From JACOND01 sp051011135 (GTDB taxonomy: Bacteria > Bdellovibrionota > Bdellovibrionia > Bdellovibrionales > UBA1609), in contig JBPCUO010000096.1 of NCBI GenBank assembly GCA_051011135.1, forward strand, positions 1-22,953: a stretch of 22,953 nucleotides of DNA, written 5' to 3'. Below, one piece after another: positions 8,246 to 15,056 of the stretch. The position numbers and the translations under genes are program-made. A model generated the notes under the pieces. That model saw only the letters and a program-made list of their open reading frames with translations, made no database searches and was not told the origin of the DNA. Numbering within the stretch: the first letter of the stretch is position 1; the number at the start of each line of letters is the position of its first letter.

Positions 8246-9818
8246 GCTTCCTTTTTAAAAGATATTTTAATTCATAAACGATAGGCTCTTTAAGTAAAAG
8301 ACTAGATCCTATATAAAAACAAGATCCTAAAGATAAAACAAAAAACAAAGATAAAAACTGAGACCATCCATGAGATAAAAAATGCAGCCCAAAATTATAA
8401 ATGTATTCATAACAAAAAATGCAGGCGGCTAATAATAACAAACCTGGCAGCAGTTTTAATAAAAAATATCCTCCAAAGAACCTGTGAATCTTCCCAAAAT
8501 AACGAGACATTAAAAATAATAAAACACAAACATAAAAGATAGATGATAAAGCTGTTGACCAAATAAGCCCTGTAAAACCATAAAAATAAGTCAAACCCCA
8601 AGCGCTTAAAGCATGAAAGAAAACATACAATCCATTAGCAATCGTCAACTCCCAATTTTTTTGAATGGCAAAAAAACAAGAAGAAAAAATACGAGCTATC
8701 GATGAGAAAATTAAAACAACGGAATAAATTTTTAAAATTAAAGCTGTTTTTAAAACAGATTCTAAATCAAATTCTCCTCTTTGAAAAAGAACACGAATGA
8801 TAGGCTCAGGAATTAAACAAAAAACTAAAGCCGATGGTAAAACTAAAAAAAGTAAAAAATTAAGATAATGGCTCGTTGTTTTTACAAAATCAGGAACCTG
8901 ATTCAGGGTTTTTAAACGAGATAATTCTGGCACCAAAGCCGTTCCAATACTAATTGCTATTAAAGAGCGAGGAAGCTCTAAAAGCCGATCTCCATAATAA
9001 ATATAAGTGTGAGTCCCTTCCTCTAACCAACCTGCAAAATATAAATTCACCAAACCAATTAAAGAAAGGCCTGAAAGACCTATCGCTGCAGGAGCAAATT
9101 GAGATAAAGTAGATTTGAACTCTTTGGTTTTAAAATTCCATAAAAAACGAGGCCAAAAATCAATAGAAGACATAATATAAAGAATTAAAGCAACTTGAAT
9201 CATTCCTCCCACAACCACAGCCCAAGCCAGAGATAAGGCTGGAAAAGACCACCAAGTAGAAGGAGAGAGTATAAAAAGAATTAAAGCAGCATTAAATAAA
9301 GCAGGTGCAAGAGCGGGCAGAAAAAATCTACCAAAAACTTGAGCCACTGACATAAAATAAGAATAAGAAGACACAAAAAACAAATAAACAAATACAATTC
9401 TTCCCACTTGAATCGTTTGATCTAATTTCCCCTCTACTAAAGAATAAGAAGTATTTTTAAATAAAAACTCCATCATTTCTGGCATAAAAAGACATCCAAG
9501 AACTGTTAAAAAAGAAGTTCCACAAAAAAGAATAGTAAATAAAGCGGATGATAAATCTTTAGTAAAATCTTTTCCTTTTTCCTGGAGTGATTTTGTTAAA
9601 GAAGGAGTGACACTTGCTGAAAAAGATCCCTCTCCTAAAAATCTTCGGAAAAAATTGGGAAATCTAAAGGCCACAAAAAAGATATCTGTCTGTGTTCTAG
9701 AAAAAAAAGTCGCAATCAGCATATCCCTTACAAAGCCCAAAAGACGACTGATCAAAGTCCCAAAAGACATCCGACTAGCCCATAAACCTACTTGAAATTT
9801 TTTTTGATTTCTATCCAA
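8235..9818 (-). CDS. murJ: Lipid II flippase MurJ (MviN family)
   Basis: An integral inner-membrane protein of the MOP superfamily that flips lipid II to the periplasmic face for peptidoglycan synthesis. The 527 residues are hydrophobic almost throughout, consistent with about 14 transmembrane helices. The N-terminal block SRLLGFVRDMLIATFF matches the family's first conserved segment. RFPNFFRRFLGEGSFSASVTP (about 51-71) and the arginine-bearing YYGDRLLELPRSLIAISIGTALVPELS (mid-protein) are signature regions. The likely start is TTG (9818-9816), because the first ATG (codon 17) would remove part of the first helix region. It ends with TGA and overlaps ybeY. A divergent region of 69 bases separates it from rpsT. 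Confidence 0.95.
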   Translation of the reverse strand: MDRNQKKFQVGLWASRMSFGTLISRLLGFVRDMLIATFFSRTQTDIFFVAFRFPNFFRRFLGEGSFSASVTPSLTKSLQEKGKDFTKDLSSALFTILFCGTSFLTVLGCLFMPEMMEFLFKNTSYSLVEGKLDQTIQVGRIVFVYLFFVSSYSYFMSVAQVFGRFFLPALAPALFNAALILFILSPSTWWSFPALSLAWAVVVGGMIQVALILYIMSSIDFWPRFLWNFKTKEFKSTLSQFAPAAIGLSGLSLIGLVNLYFAGWLEEGTHTYIYYGDRLLELPRSLIAISIGTALVPELSRLKTLNQVPDFVKTTSHYLNFLLFLVLPSALVFCLIPEPIIRVLFQRGEFDLESVLKTALILKIYSVVLIFSSIARIFSSCFFAIQKNWELTIANGLYVFFHALSAWGLTYFYGFTGLIWSTALSSIFYVCVLLFLMSRYFGKIHRFFGGYFLLKLLPGLLLLAACIFCYEYIYNFGLHFLSHGWSQFLSLFFVLSLGSCFYIGSSLLLKEPIVYELKYLLKRKHAS

Positions 9819-9823
9819 AATAC

Positions 9824-9861
9824 TTGCCTGTCATTTAAAAACTTGCTAGATTACCCCTAGC
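9824..9861 (+). promoter_or_regulatory. Probable rpsT promoter with overlapping inverted repeat
   Basis: TTGCCT (9824-9829) and TAGATT (9847-9852) are separated by 17 bases, each matching four of six consensus positions. This predicts a transcript start near 9859 and a leader of roughly 29 bases before rpsT. A short inverted repeat, GCTAG at 9845-9849 and CTAGC at 9857-9861 with a 7-base gap, covers the -10 box and start site. It could be an operator or coincidental. The spacing is good but there is no experimental support. Confidence 0.5.
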
Positions 9862-9887
9862 TTTATTGAACCATTAAGGAGGTCGTT

Positions 9888-10172
9888 TTGGCAAATCACA
9901 AATCCGCTAAAAAGCGTATCCGTTCTACAAAACGAAAAACTCAATTTAATAAACCTGTTATGTCTGTTTTAAGAAATTGCAAAAAAAGCTTGTCTAAAAG
10001 TATAGAAAGCAAAAACACAAAAGATCTTGAAAAATCTTTAACTCTTCTTTTCAAACTAGCAGATAAAGCAGAAAAAAAAGGCGTGATCAAAAAAAACACA
10101 GCGGCTCGTTATAAATCTCGTTTAGCTTCTAGAGCTCAAAAAATTTTATCGCCTTCTTCTAAACAAAGTTAA
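9888..10172 (+). CDS. rpsT: 30S ribosomal protein S20
   Basis: A primary 16S rRNA-binding protein of the small subunit. The product has 94 residues, highly basic, with the S20 opening MANHKSAKKRIRSTKRK and the later conserved KGVIKKNTAARYKSRLA segment. The start codon is TTG (9888-9890), supported by a strong TAAGGAGG at 9875-9882. A non-ATG start is also known for S20 in E. coli, where it lowers and tunes expression. The TAA stop (10170-10172) shares bases with the holA stop on the opposite strand, so the two genes are convergent with a 4-base overlap. S20 next to murJ is a common arrangement in proteobacteria. Confidence 0.95.
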   Translation: MANHKSAKKRIRSTKRKTQFNKPVMSVLRNCKKSLSKSIESKNTKDLEKSLTLLFKLADKAEKKGVIKKNTAARYKSRLASRAQKILSPSSKQS

Positions 10173-11161
10173 GAACAAGCTTTTAAAACAAAATTTTCCA
10201 GCCATATACGAGAAGATAAGGGGGAAGACTTAAGAGCTTTATCTGCTTCAAAAAGAATCTCCATAACTTTTATCATCTCTTGCTCAGACCAAAGCTTAGA
10301 TTGATCTAAATAATTTTTAAAAAAATAAGGAGGAACTCCTGTTAAAGTAAGAAGCTTTGATCTAGGTAATTTTTGTTTTTCTCCCTCTTGAAAACGAGCT
10401 AATATTCTCATATGACGAGCCACTAAAGACAAAGCTCCTATTTCACTTTGATTATTTTCTAAAAGACAAGCCAAATGGTTTAAAGATTTTACCAAGTCTT
10501 TTTGACCAATAGCTTCTGTTAAATCAAAAATATTATCTATTTTTGTTCTAGAAACAACAGCCACTAAATCTTCTTCCTTAACTTCTTTTCGTTCTCCTAT
10601 ATAAGTTTTTAATTTATTCATTTCGCTCGACATCTCCATCAAACTTGTCCCAACAAGCTGACAAAATAAAGATTTCGAAGAGGGGGAAAATTTCAAATCA
10701 AAATCTTTTGCTAAATCATCCACCCAAGGAGAGGTCTCCCACTCCCTTAAAGATTCTGCAGAAAGTTCTACTGCTGTTTTTTGAAGTTTTTTAAAAATCT
10801 TTTTCCTTCGATCCATTTTTTTAAAAAAACAAACAAAAATAGTAGAAGTAATAGGATTTTCAAAAAAAGATTCTAACTTTTGTAAATCTTCTTCTTTTAA
10901 AAGATCCATATTTTGACAAAACACCAGCCTTTTTTCAGACATAACAGGTAAAGTTTCTAAACAAGAAATAAGATCTTCTAATTTTAAATCTTTAACATCT
11001 AAATTATCTTGATTAAAATCCTCCATCCCTTCTTGTTGATGAACATTTTTTATAAATGTTTTTTTAATTTTAGAAATAAAATAAGGCTCTTCCCCTATCA
11101 CATAATAGAGAGACTTCAAAGGAAGAGGAGATTTAAGCCAATCCATTAATTTTTGAGACAT
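10169..11161 (-). CDS. holA: DNA polymerase III delta subunit
   Basis: The clamp-loader subunit that opens the beta sliding clamp during DNA replication. The product has 330 residues, close to the family length. The opening LKSLYYVIGEEPYFISKIKKTF matches the HolA N-terminal AAA+-like domain, where the P-loop is degenerate. The middle contains LETLPVMSEKRLVFCQNMD, a typical strand-helix region. The C-terminal collar domain includes NNQSEIGALSLVARHMRILARFQEG and LTGVPPYFFKNYLDQSKLWSEQEM, which fit the family pattern. It is convergent with rpsT and divergent from the aminotransferase gene. No truncation is evident. Confidence 0.88.
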   Translation of the reverse strand: MSQKLMDWLKSPLPLKSLYYVIGEEPYFISKIKKTFIKNVHQQEGMEDFNQDNLDVKDLKLEDLISCLETLPVMSEKRLVFCQNMDLLKEEDLQKLESFFENPITSTIFVCFFKKMDRRKKIFKKLQKTAVELSAESLREWETSPWVDDLAKDFDLKFSPSSKSLFCQLVGTSLMEMSSEMNKLKTYIGERKEVKEEDLVAVVSRTKIDNIFDLTEAIGQKDLVKSLNHLACLLENNQSEIGALSLVARHMRILARFQEGEKQKLPRSKLLTLTGVPPYFFKNYLDQSKLWSEQEMIKVMEILFEADKALKSSPLSSRIWLENFVLKACS

Positions 11162-11215
11162 CTTTTAAAGTCCTTTATTGATTATTCTTAAACTATACTA
11201 CAAAATAATAGAATA

Positions 11216-12379
11216 ATGAAAAAATCTTACAATTTATTAACACCTGGCCCTGTGCCTTTGACTAGTTCCATAAAAAATATTTTATCCAAACAACCTGAGT
11301 ATCATAGAGGTTTAAAATTCCAACATCTTTTTAAAGAGGTTAAAAAAAATTTAAAAACTTTTTTTCAAACTAAAGAATCTGTTATCATCTTAACCAGCAC
11401 GGGAACAGGAGCTATGGAATCGGCTCTTACCAACACCCTTTCCCCACAAGATAGGGTGCTTTGTGTCTGCGGTGGAAAATTTGGAGAACGCTGGAAAGAA
11501 ATCTCTGAATCTTATGGTTTAGAAGTCACCTCTATCGATGTGGTTTGGGGAGAAGCGGTAGATCCTAAAAAAATTAAAGAGCATTTACAAAAAGATTCAA
11601 ACATCAAAGCCGTACTGATCTCTGCTTGCGAAACAAGCACTGCAACCTCTCATCCCATTAAAGAAATCAGTGACCTATTAAAAAATTATCCACAAACGCT
11701 ATTCATCGTAGATGCTATTACAGCTTTAGGAGCTATGCCCTTACCTATGGATCTATGGAATCTTGATGTTTTAATAGGGGGTTCTCAAAAAAGTTTTTTA
11801 CTACCTACAGGTTTATCTTTTATTGCTCTGTCTCAAAAAGCATGGAATTTTCAAAAACAATCTCGGTTTCCTAAATATTATTTTGATTTAAAGAGAGAAA
11901 AAGAAGACCAAGATAAAGGACACAGTTCTTTTAGCATCAATGTTTCTTTTATCCAAGCCTTAGAAGAAAGTTTAAATTTTCTATTAAATCAAAGAGGAGG
12001 TTTAGAAAAAAATATTAAAAGATGTGAGCAACTCACTAAAGCCACACATCTTTTTTGTAAAGAATTAGGACTGGAATTATTTTCTAAAAATCCAAGCACT
12101 TCTGTCACTGCTTTAACAATACCTGCGCCTATTTCTGCTGAAGCTATTAAAAAATCTTTAGAAGAAAAAGCGAATATTATTGTTGCTGGAGGCCAAGGCC
12201 CTTTAAAAAATAAAATCATTCGCATAGGGCATTTAGGTTTTATTGAAAATAAAAATCTTTTAAATGGTTTGAAAAGTTTAGCTCAAAATCTTCATCAAGC
12301 CGATTCAAAGCAATTTCCTAAAAATAAAATTAAAACTTCTTTGAAGCTGGCAAAAAAAGAACTTTCTAAAAAAATCTAA
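11216..12379 (+). CDS. Class V PLP-dependent aminotransferase (alanine-glyoxylate / serine type)
   Basis: A pyridoxal-phosphate enzyme of the alanine-glyoxylate/serine-pyruvate/phosphoserine-like group, expected in the cytoplasm. Of 387 residues, the opening LLTPGPVPL is the family's N-terminal signature. STGTGAMESAL (61-71) forms the phosphate-binding loop. FIVDAITALGAMP (163-175) carries the PLP-ring Asp166. GGSQKSFLLPTG (188-199) carries Schiff-base Lys192. GGQGPLKNKIIRIGHLG is the C-terminal domain block. The true substrate cannot be told from sequence; no serA or glycine-pathway neighbour is visible. A lysine-rich tail of about 25 residues follows the conserved domain. No Shine-Dalgarno precedes the ATG, and a TATACT box lies 16 bases upstream. 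The enzyme needs PLP, and the PLP-making gene pdxH nearby is interrupted. Confidence 0.88.
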   Translation: MKKSYNLLTPGPVPLTSSIKNILSKQPEYHRGLKFQHLFKEVKKNLKTFFQTKESVIILTSTGTGAMESALTNTLSPQDRVLCVCGGKFGERWKEISESYGLEVTSIDVVWGEAVDPKKIKEHLQKDSNIKAVLISACETSTATSHPIKEISDLLKNYPQTLFIVDAITALGAMPLPMDLWNLDVLIGGSQKSFLLPTGLSFIALSQKAWNFQKQSRFPKYYFDLKREKEDQDKGHSSFSINVSFIQALEESLNFLLNQRGGLEKNIKRCEQLTKATHLFCKELGLELFSKNPSTSVTALTIPAPISAEAIKKSLEEKANIIVAGGQGPLKNKIIRIGHLGFIENKNLLNGLKSLAQNLHQADSKQFPKNKIKTSLKLAKKELSKKI

Positions 12380-12385
12380 AAACTT

Positions 12386-12628
12386 TTAAAGATTTTCTAA
12401 TGTGTCTAAAATCTCCCGTCTTAAAAGATCTATTTCTTCAATAGGATTCTTTTCAGGAGTGATATAACAAATCACCCTATTCTTAATATCTTTGATTTTC
12501 ATTTGAAAAGAAGTCTCTTTGTTTTCTTCTAAAAAATTATTTAAATAAGTAACAACTTTTCTTTTAAAATCCCCCATATCTGTTTCATAAAGAGATTTTA
12601 TTTGATCTTTTAAATTTGCTAAATCCAT
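12386..12628 (-). CDS. Small hypothetical protein
   Basis: I do not recognise this family. From the ATG at 12628-12626 it encodes 80 residues, with no signal peptide or membrane helix. It is acidic and basic in alternation with heptad-like Leu/Ile spacing, suggesting a small soluble alpha/beta or helical protein; LRREILDTLENL closes the chain as an amphipathic helix. An upstream in-frame TTG (12652) would add eight residues, but it lies inside the predicted promoter, so I prefer the ATG. It is convergent with the aminotransferase gene (6 bases apart) and divergent from pdxH. Confidence 0.6.
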   Translation of the reverse strand: MDLANLKDQIKSLYETDMGDFKRKVVTYLNNFLEENKETSFQMKIKDIKNRVICYITPEKNPIEEIDLLRREILDTLENL

Positions 12629-12637
12629 CTCTTCATC

Positions 12638-12665
12638 AAAATATAATAACAAAAACAGAAGTCAA
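12638..12665 (-). promoter_or_regulatory. Probable promoter of the 80-residue hypothetical gene
   Basis: On the minus strand, TTGACT (12665-12660) and TATTTT (12643-12638) are separated by 16 bases. The -10 box ends 9 bases before the ATG at 12628, so transcription would start about two to three bases before the start codon, giving an almost leaderless transcript. It supports the ATG rather than the upstream TTG as the start. Confidence 0.5.
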
Positions 12666-12694
12666 GCCTGTTTTTTTATGATAACTTTAATTTT

Positions 12695-13312
12695 ATGAAA
12701 AATAGAAACTCAGAGATTTTATTTTTTTTAGGCTCTAAAGACCCTTTAATAGTTCTTAAAAAGTGGCTCAAAGCAGCTCAAAAAATACCTCGTTTAAAAG
12801 AGCCTTGGGCTATGTGTCTTTCAACAGTCAGTTCTAAAAAAAAATCTCAATCTCGAATTGTTTTGCTTAAAAAACTTGAAAAAAATCAGCTTCTTTTTTT
12901 TACCAATTATCTCAGCCCTAAAGCTAAGGATTTGAAAAAAAATCCTGAAGCTTCTGTTGTTTTTTTCTGGCCACAGATTCAAAAACAAATTCGAATCTCA
13001 GGGCCTGTTAAAAAAACATCAAGAAAAATATCTTGCAATTATTGGAAAAAAAGAAGCCGAAATAGTCAATTAAGCCAGTATATTTCACAACAATCTCAGG
13101 AGATAAAAGACAGGAACTCTTGAGAAAAACGGAAAAATCAAGTGTCTAAACAATTTAAAAACGCGACGATCCCTTGTCCTGAGCAATGGGGAGGTTATCA
13201 GCTTACTATTAAAGATATTGAATTTTGGATAGAAGGACCCCATCGCTTACATGATCGTTTTTTATTCAAAAAATCCTTTAAGGGATGGAGTTCTAAAAGA
13301 CTTTTTCCCTAA
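12695..13312 (+). pseudogene. pdxH: Pyridoxamine 5'-phosphate oxidase interrupted by one in-frame TGA
   Basis: PdxH makes PLP from pyridoxine or pyridoxamine phosphate using FMN. The frame codes for PdxH across 12695-13312 (205 codons before the final TAA), but codon 143 is TGA (13121-13123). Upstream, RIVLLKK, FTNYLSPKAKDL and the region ending SQYISQQSQ match the FMN-binding core. Downstream and in the same frame are CPEQWGGYQL, IEFWIEGPHRLHDRFLF and a terminal RLFP, including the substrate-binding Arg-x-His. Counting against E. coli PdxH, the spacing across the TGA is preserved exactly, with TGA where a Leu normally stands. There is no frameshift and no other lesion. A 142-residue product would lack essential C-terminal residues. 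The cause could be a recent nonsense mutation, a sequencing error or readthrough. No Shine-Dalgarno is visible; a TATGAT box ends 12 bases before the ATG. Confidence 0.88.
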
Positions 13313-13344
13313 TAGTTTTTTTTCTAACAAATCAAAGAATTTTT

Positions 13345-13353
13345 TGTTATATT
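13345..13353 (+). promoter_or_regulatory. Extended -10 promoter of rny
   Basis: TGT followed by TATATT (13348-13353) forms an extended -10 element; the -35 position holds only a weak TAACAA. The box ends 9 bases before the rny ATG at 13363, predicting a start of transcription about three bases upstream of the start codon. No Shine-Dalgarno exists in that space, and an in-frame TAA (13354-13356) excludes an earlier start. Confidence 0.45.
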
Positions 13354-13362
13354 TAATTCTTA

Positions 13363-14928
13363 ATGATTTACCTTTTTATTATTTTTAGTGGAATTATTTT
13401 TGGATTTTTACTATCTATTGTTTGGGATTTTTTTGAGAAGCGATATCTTTTACAAAAAACGAAAGCAGAAGGAGATCATATCCTACAAGAGTCTCAAGAA
13501 AAATCAGAAATAATCTTAGATAAAATCAAAATGGATTGTGAATCCAAAAAACAAACGGCTTTCAAAAAATTTGAAAAAGAACAAGAAGAGTATCGAAAAA
13601 AAATCCAAACCATTCAATCTCAAGTTGATAAAAAACTCTATCAATTTAAATTTCTTTCTAAAGATTATGATAAAAACAAAAGCATCGTAGATAAACAATT
13701 TTCCATACTTCAAAAACAAAAAAAAACTATTGAAAAAGAAAGACATCATACGCAAAAAGATTTTGAAGATAAAAAAACAAAATGGGTTAAAAAAATTATG
13801 GATCATTTTTCTTTTGATAAACAACAACTTAATAGGGAACTTAAAAAAAGTTTAGAAGAGTCTTGGACAGAAGAAATTGTTGAAGAAATAGAAAAGCGAG
13901 AAAAAAATTCCAAACAAAATTTACAAAAAAATGCTTTGTTTTACTTGCATTTAGCCTTAAATCGTTTTGAAAGACCTCATTGTTCAAAAAGATCTATTGA
14001 GCCTGTTTTATTTAAAAATTTAAAACTTTTAGAAAAAGTTATAGGGCCTGATCAAAAAAATATTAAAGAATTAGAAAAAGAATGTGGTGTCGACATGATA
14101 GTTAATAAAGAAGATCTCATGGTGCAAATTTTTGGAATAGATCCTGTTCGAAGAGAATTAGGAAGATTGAGTTTAAAAAATTTATTAAAACAAAGACATA
14201 TTAATTCTAACACGATTAAAGATCAGACTAAGCAACTTAAAAAAGAGCTGTTTAAAACCATAAGAAAAGATGGTTACAATATATGTAAAAATTTAAAAAT
14301 TAAAAATGCCTCTCAAGAAGTTCAAAACATGATGGGAGCTTTAAAATACAGATACTCCTTTGCTCAAAATCAATATTATCACTGTGAAGAAGTAGGTTGG
14401 CTTTGTGGCTTAATGAGCTCTGAACTAGGTCTCGATATTAATCATGGAAAACGAGCAGGTATGTTCCATGATATTGGTAAAGCCTTTGATCACTCTGTAG
14501 AAGGAAGTCATGCTATTTTAGGCGCAGATTTTTTAAGAAAACACTCTGAAAAACAAAATATAGTTCATGCTGTAAGAGCCCATCATCACGATGAAACACC
14601 ATCAACTCCTCTGGCTTATTTAGTGATATCTTCAGATGCTGTTTCAGGATCACGCCCTGGAGCTCGTCGTTTTACAGAAGACTCTTATTCTAAAAAATTA
14701 GCAAACTTAGAAAGAATTATTGATAGTTTTGAAAATATTGAAGACGCTTATATTATGAGTTCAGGACGAGAAATGAGAGTCATTGTTAATAATAAAAAAA
14801 TTGATGATCAAAAGGCTTTAGATTTGAGCAAGCAAATAGCTCGTAAAATTGAAAAAGAATGCTCTTACCCAGGGTTAATAAAAGTAACAGTTGTTAGGCA
14901 TAGTGAAGTTGTATCTATAGCGAAATAA
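13363..14928 (+). CDS. rny: Ribonuclease Y
   Basis: A membrane-anchored endoribonuclease that starts mRNA decay in bacteria lacking or supplementing RNase E. The product has 521 residues, the usual length. It has an N-terminal membrane helix (about 2-22), a long Lys/Glu-rich coiled coil (about 30-195), a KH domain (about 215-280) and an HD domain with FHDIGKAFDHSVEGSH; metal ligands His369-Asp370 are present. The C-terminal SYPGLIKVTVVRHSEVVSIAK is a close family match. The KH loop, normally a GREG-type GxxG, reads GPDQ (228-231), so the second glycine is missing and RNA binding by KH may be altered. It follows pdxH by 50 bases, apparently from its own promoter. Confidence 0.95.
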   Translation: MIYLFIIFSGIIFGFLLSIVWDFFEKRYLLQKTKAEGDHILQESQEKSEIILDKIKMDCESKKQTAFKKFEKEQEEYRKKIQTIQSQVDKKLYQFKFLSKDYDKNKSIVDKQFSILQKQKKTIEKERHHTQKDFEDKKTKWVKKIMDHFSFDKQQLNRELKKSLEESWTEEIVEEIEKREKNSKQNLQKNALFYLHLALNRFERPHCSKRSIEPVLFKNLKLLEKVIGPDQKNIKELEKECGVDMIVNKEDLMVQIFGIDPVRRELGRLSLKNLLKQRHINSNTIKDQTKQLKKELFKTIRKDGYNICKNLKIKNASQEVQNMMGALKYRYSFAQNQYYHCEEVGWLCGLMSSELGLDINHGKRAGMFHDIGKAFDHSVEGSHAILGADFLRKHSEKQNIVHAVRAHHHDETPSTPLAYLVISSDAVSGSRPGARRFTEDSYSKKLANLERIIDSFENIEDAYIMSSGREMRVIVNNKKIDDQKALDLSKQIARKIEKECSYPGLIKVTVVRHSEVVSIAK

Positions 14929-15025
14929 ACTGGAAACTAAGATTTTTAATAATTACTAAATATAAAAAAATAATTCTATCAAACTAACTAAGACTAAATA
15001 GAAATTAAAGATTTGTATCTTCTAT

Positions 15026-15051
15026 AAAATAAAGATTTCTATCTTTATTTT
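15026..15051. terminator. Bidirectional AT-rich hairpin between rny and hppA
   Basis: A perfect 11-bp inverted repeat (15026-15036 and 15041-15051) with a 4-base TTCT loop, rich in A/T on both sides, lies between the convergent ends of rny and hppA. It could stop transcription from either strand. The stem has only one G-C pair, so it would be a weak hairpin. A smaller related hairpin (15008-15021, AAGAT/ATCTT arms) lies just before it. Confidence 0.6.
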
Positions 15052-15056
15052 ATTTA

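Noticed and set aside
12629..12652. TTG start at 12652 for the small hypothetical gene
   Set aside because: The added eight codons lie within the predicted -10 region and have no Shine-Dalgarno; the ATG at 12628 fits the promoter better.
13112..13130. Programmed frameshift at the pdxH TGA (TCT-TGA resembles the prfB site)
   Set aside because: PdxH homology resumes in the same frame after the TGA; both shifted frames give unrelated sequence.
13121..13180. TGA in pdxH as a selenocysteine codon
   Set aside because: PdxH is not a selenoprotein family, the position normally holds Leu, and I see no convincing hairpin of the bacterial SECIS type just downstream.
13516..13827. 103-codon minus-strand open frame inside rny
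   Set aside because: It is the Phe/Leu-rich shadow of the Lys/Glu-rich coiled coil of RNase Y.
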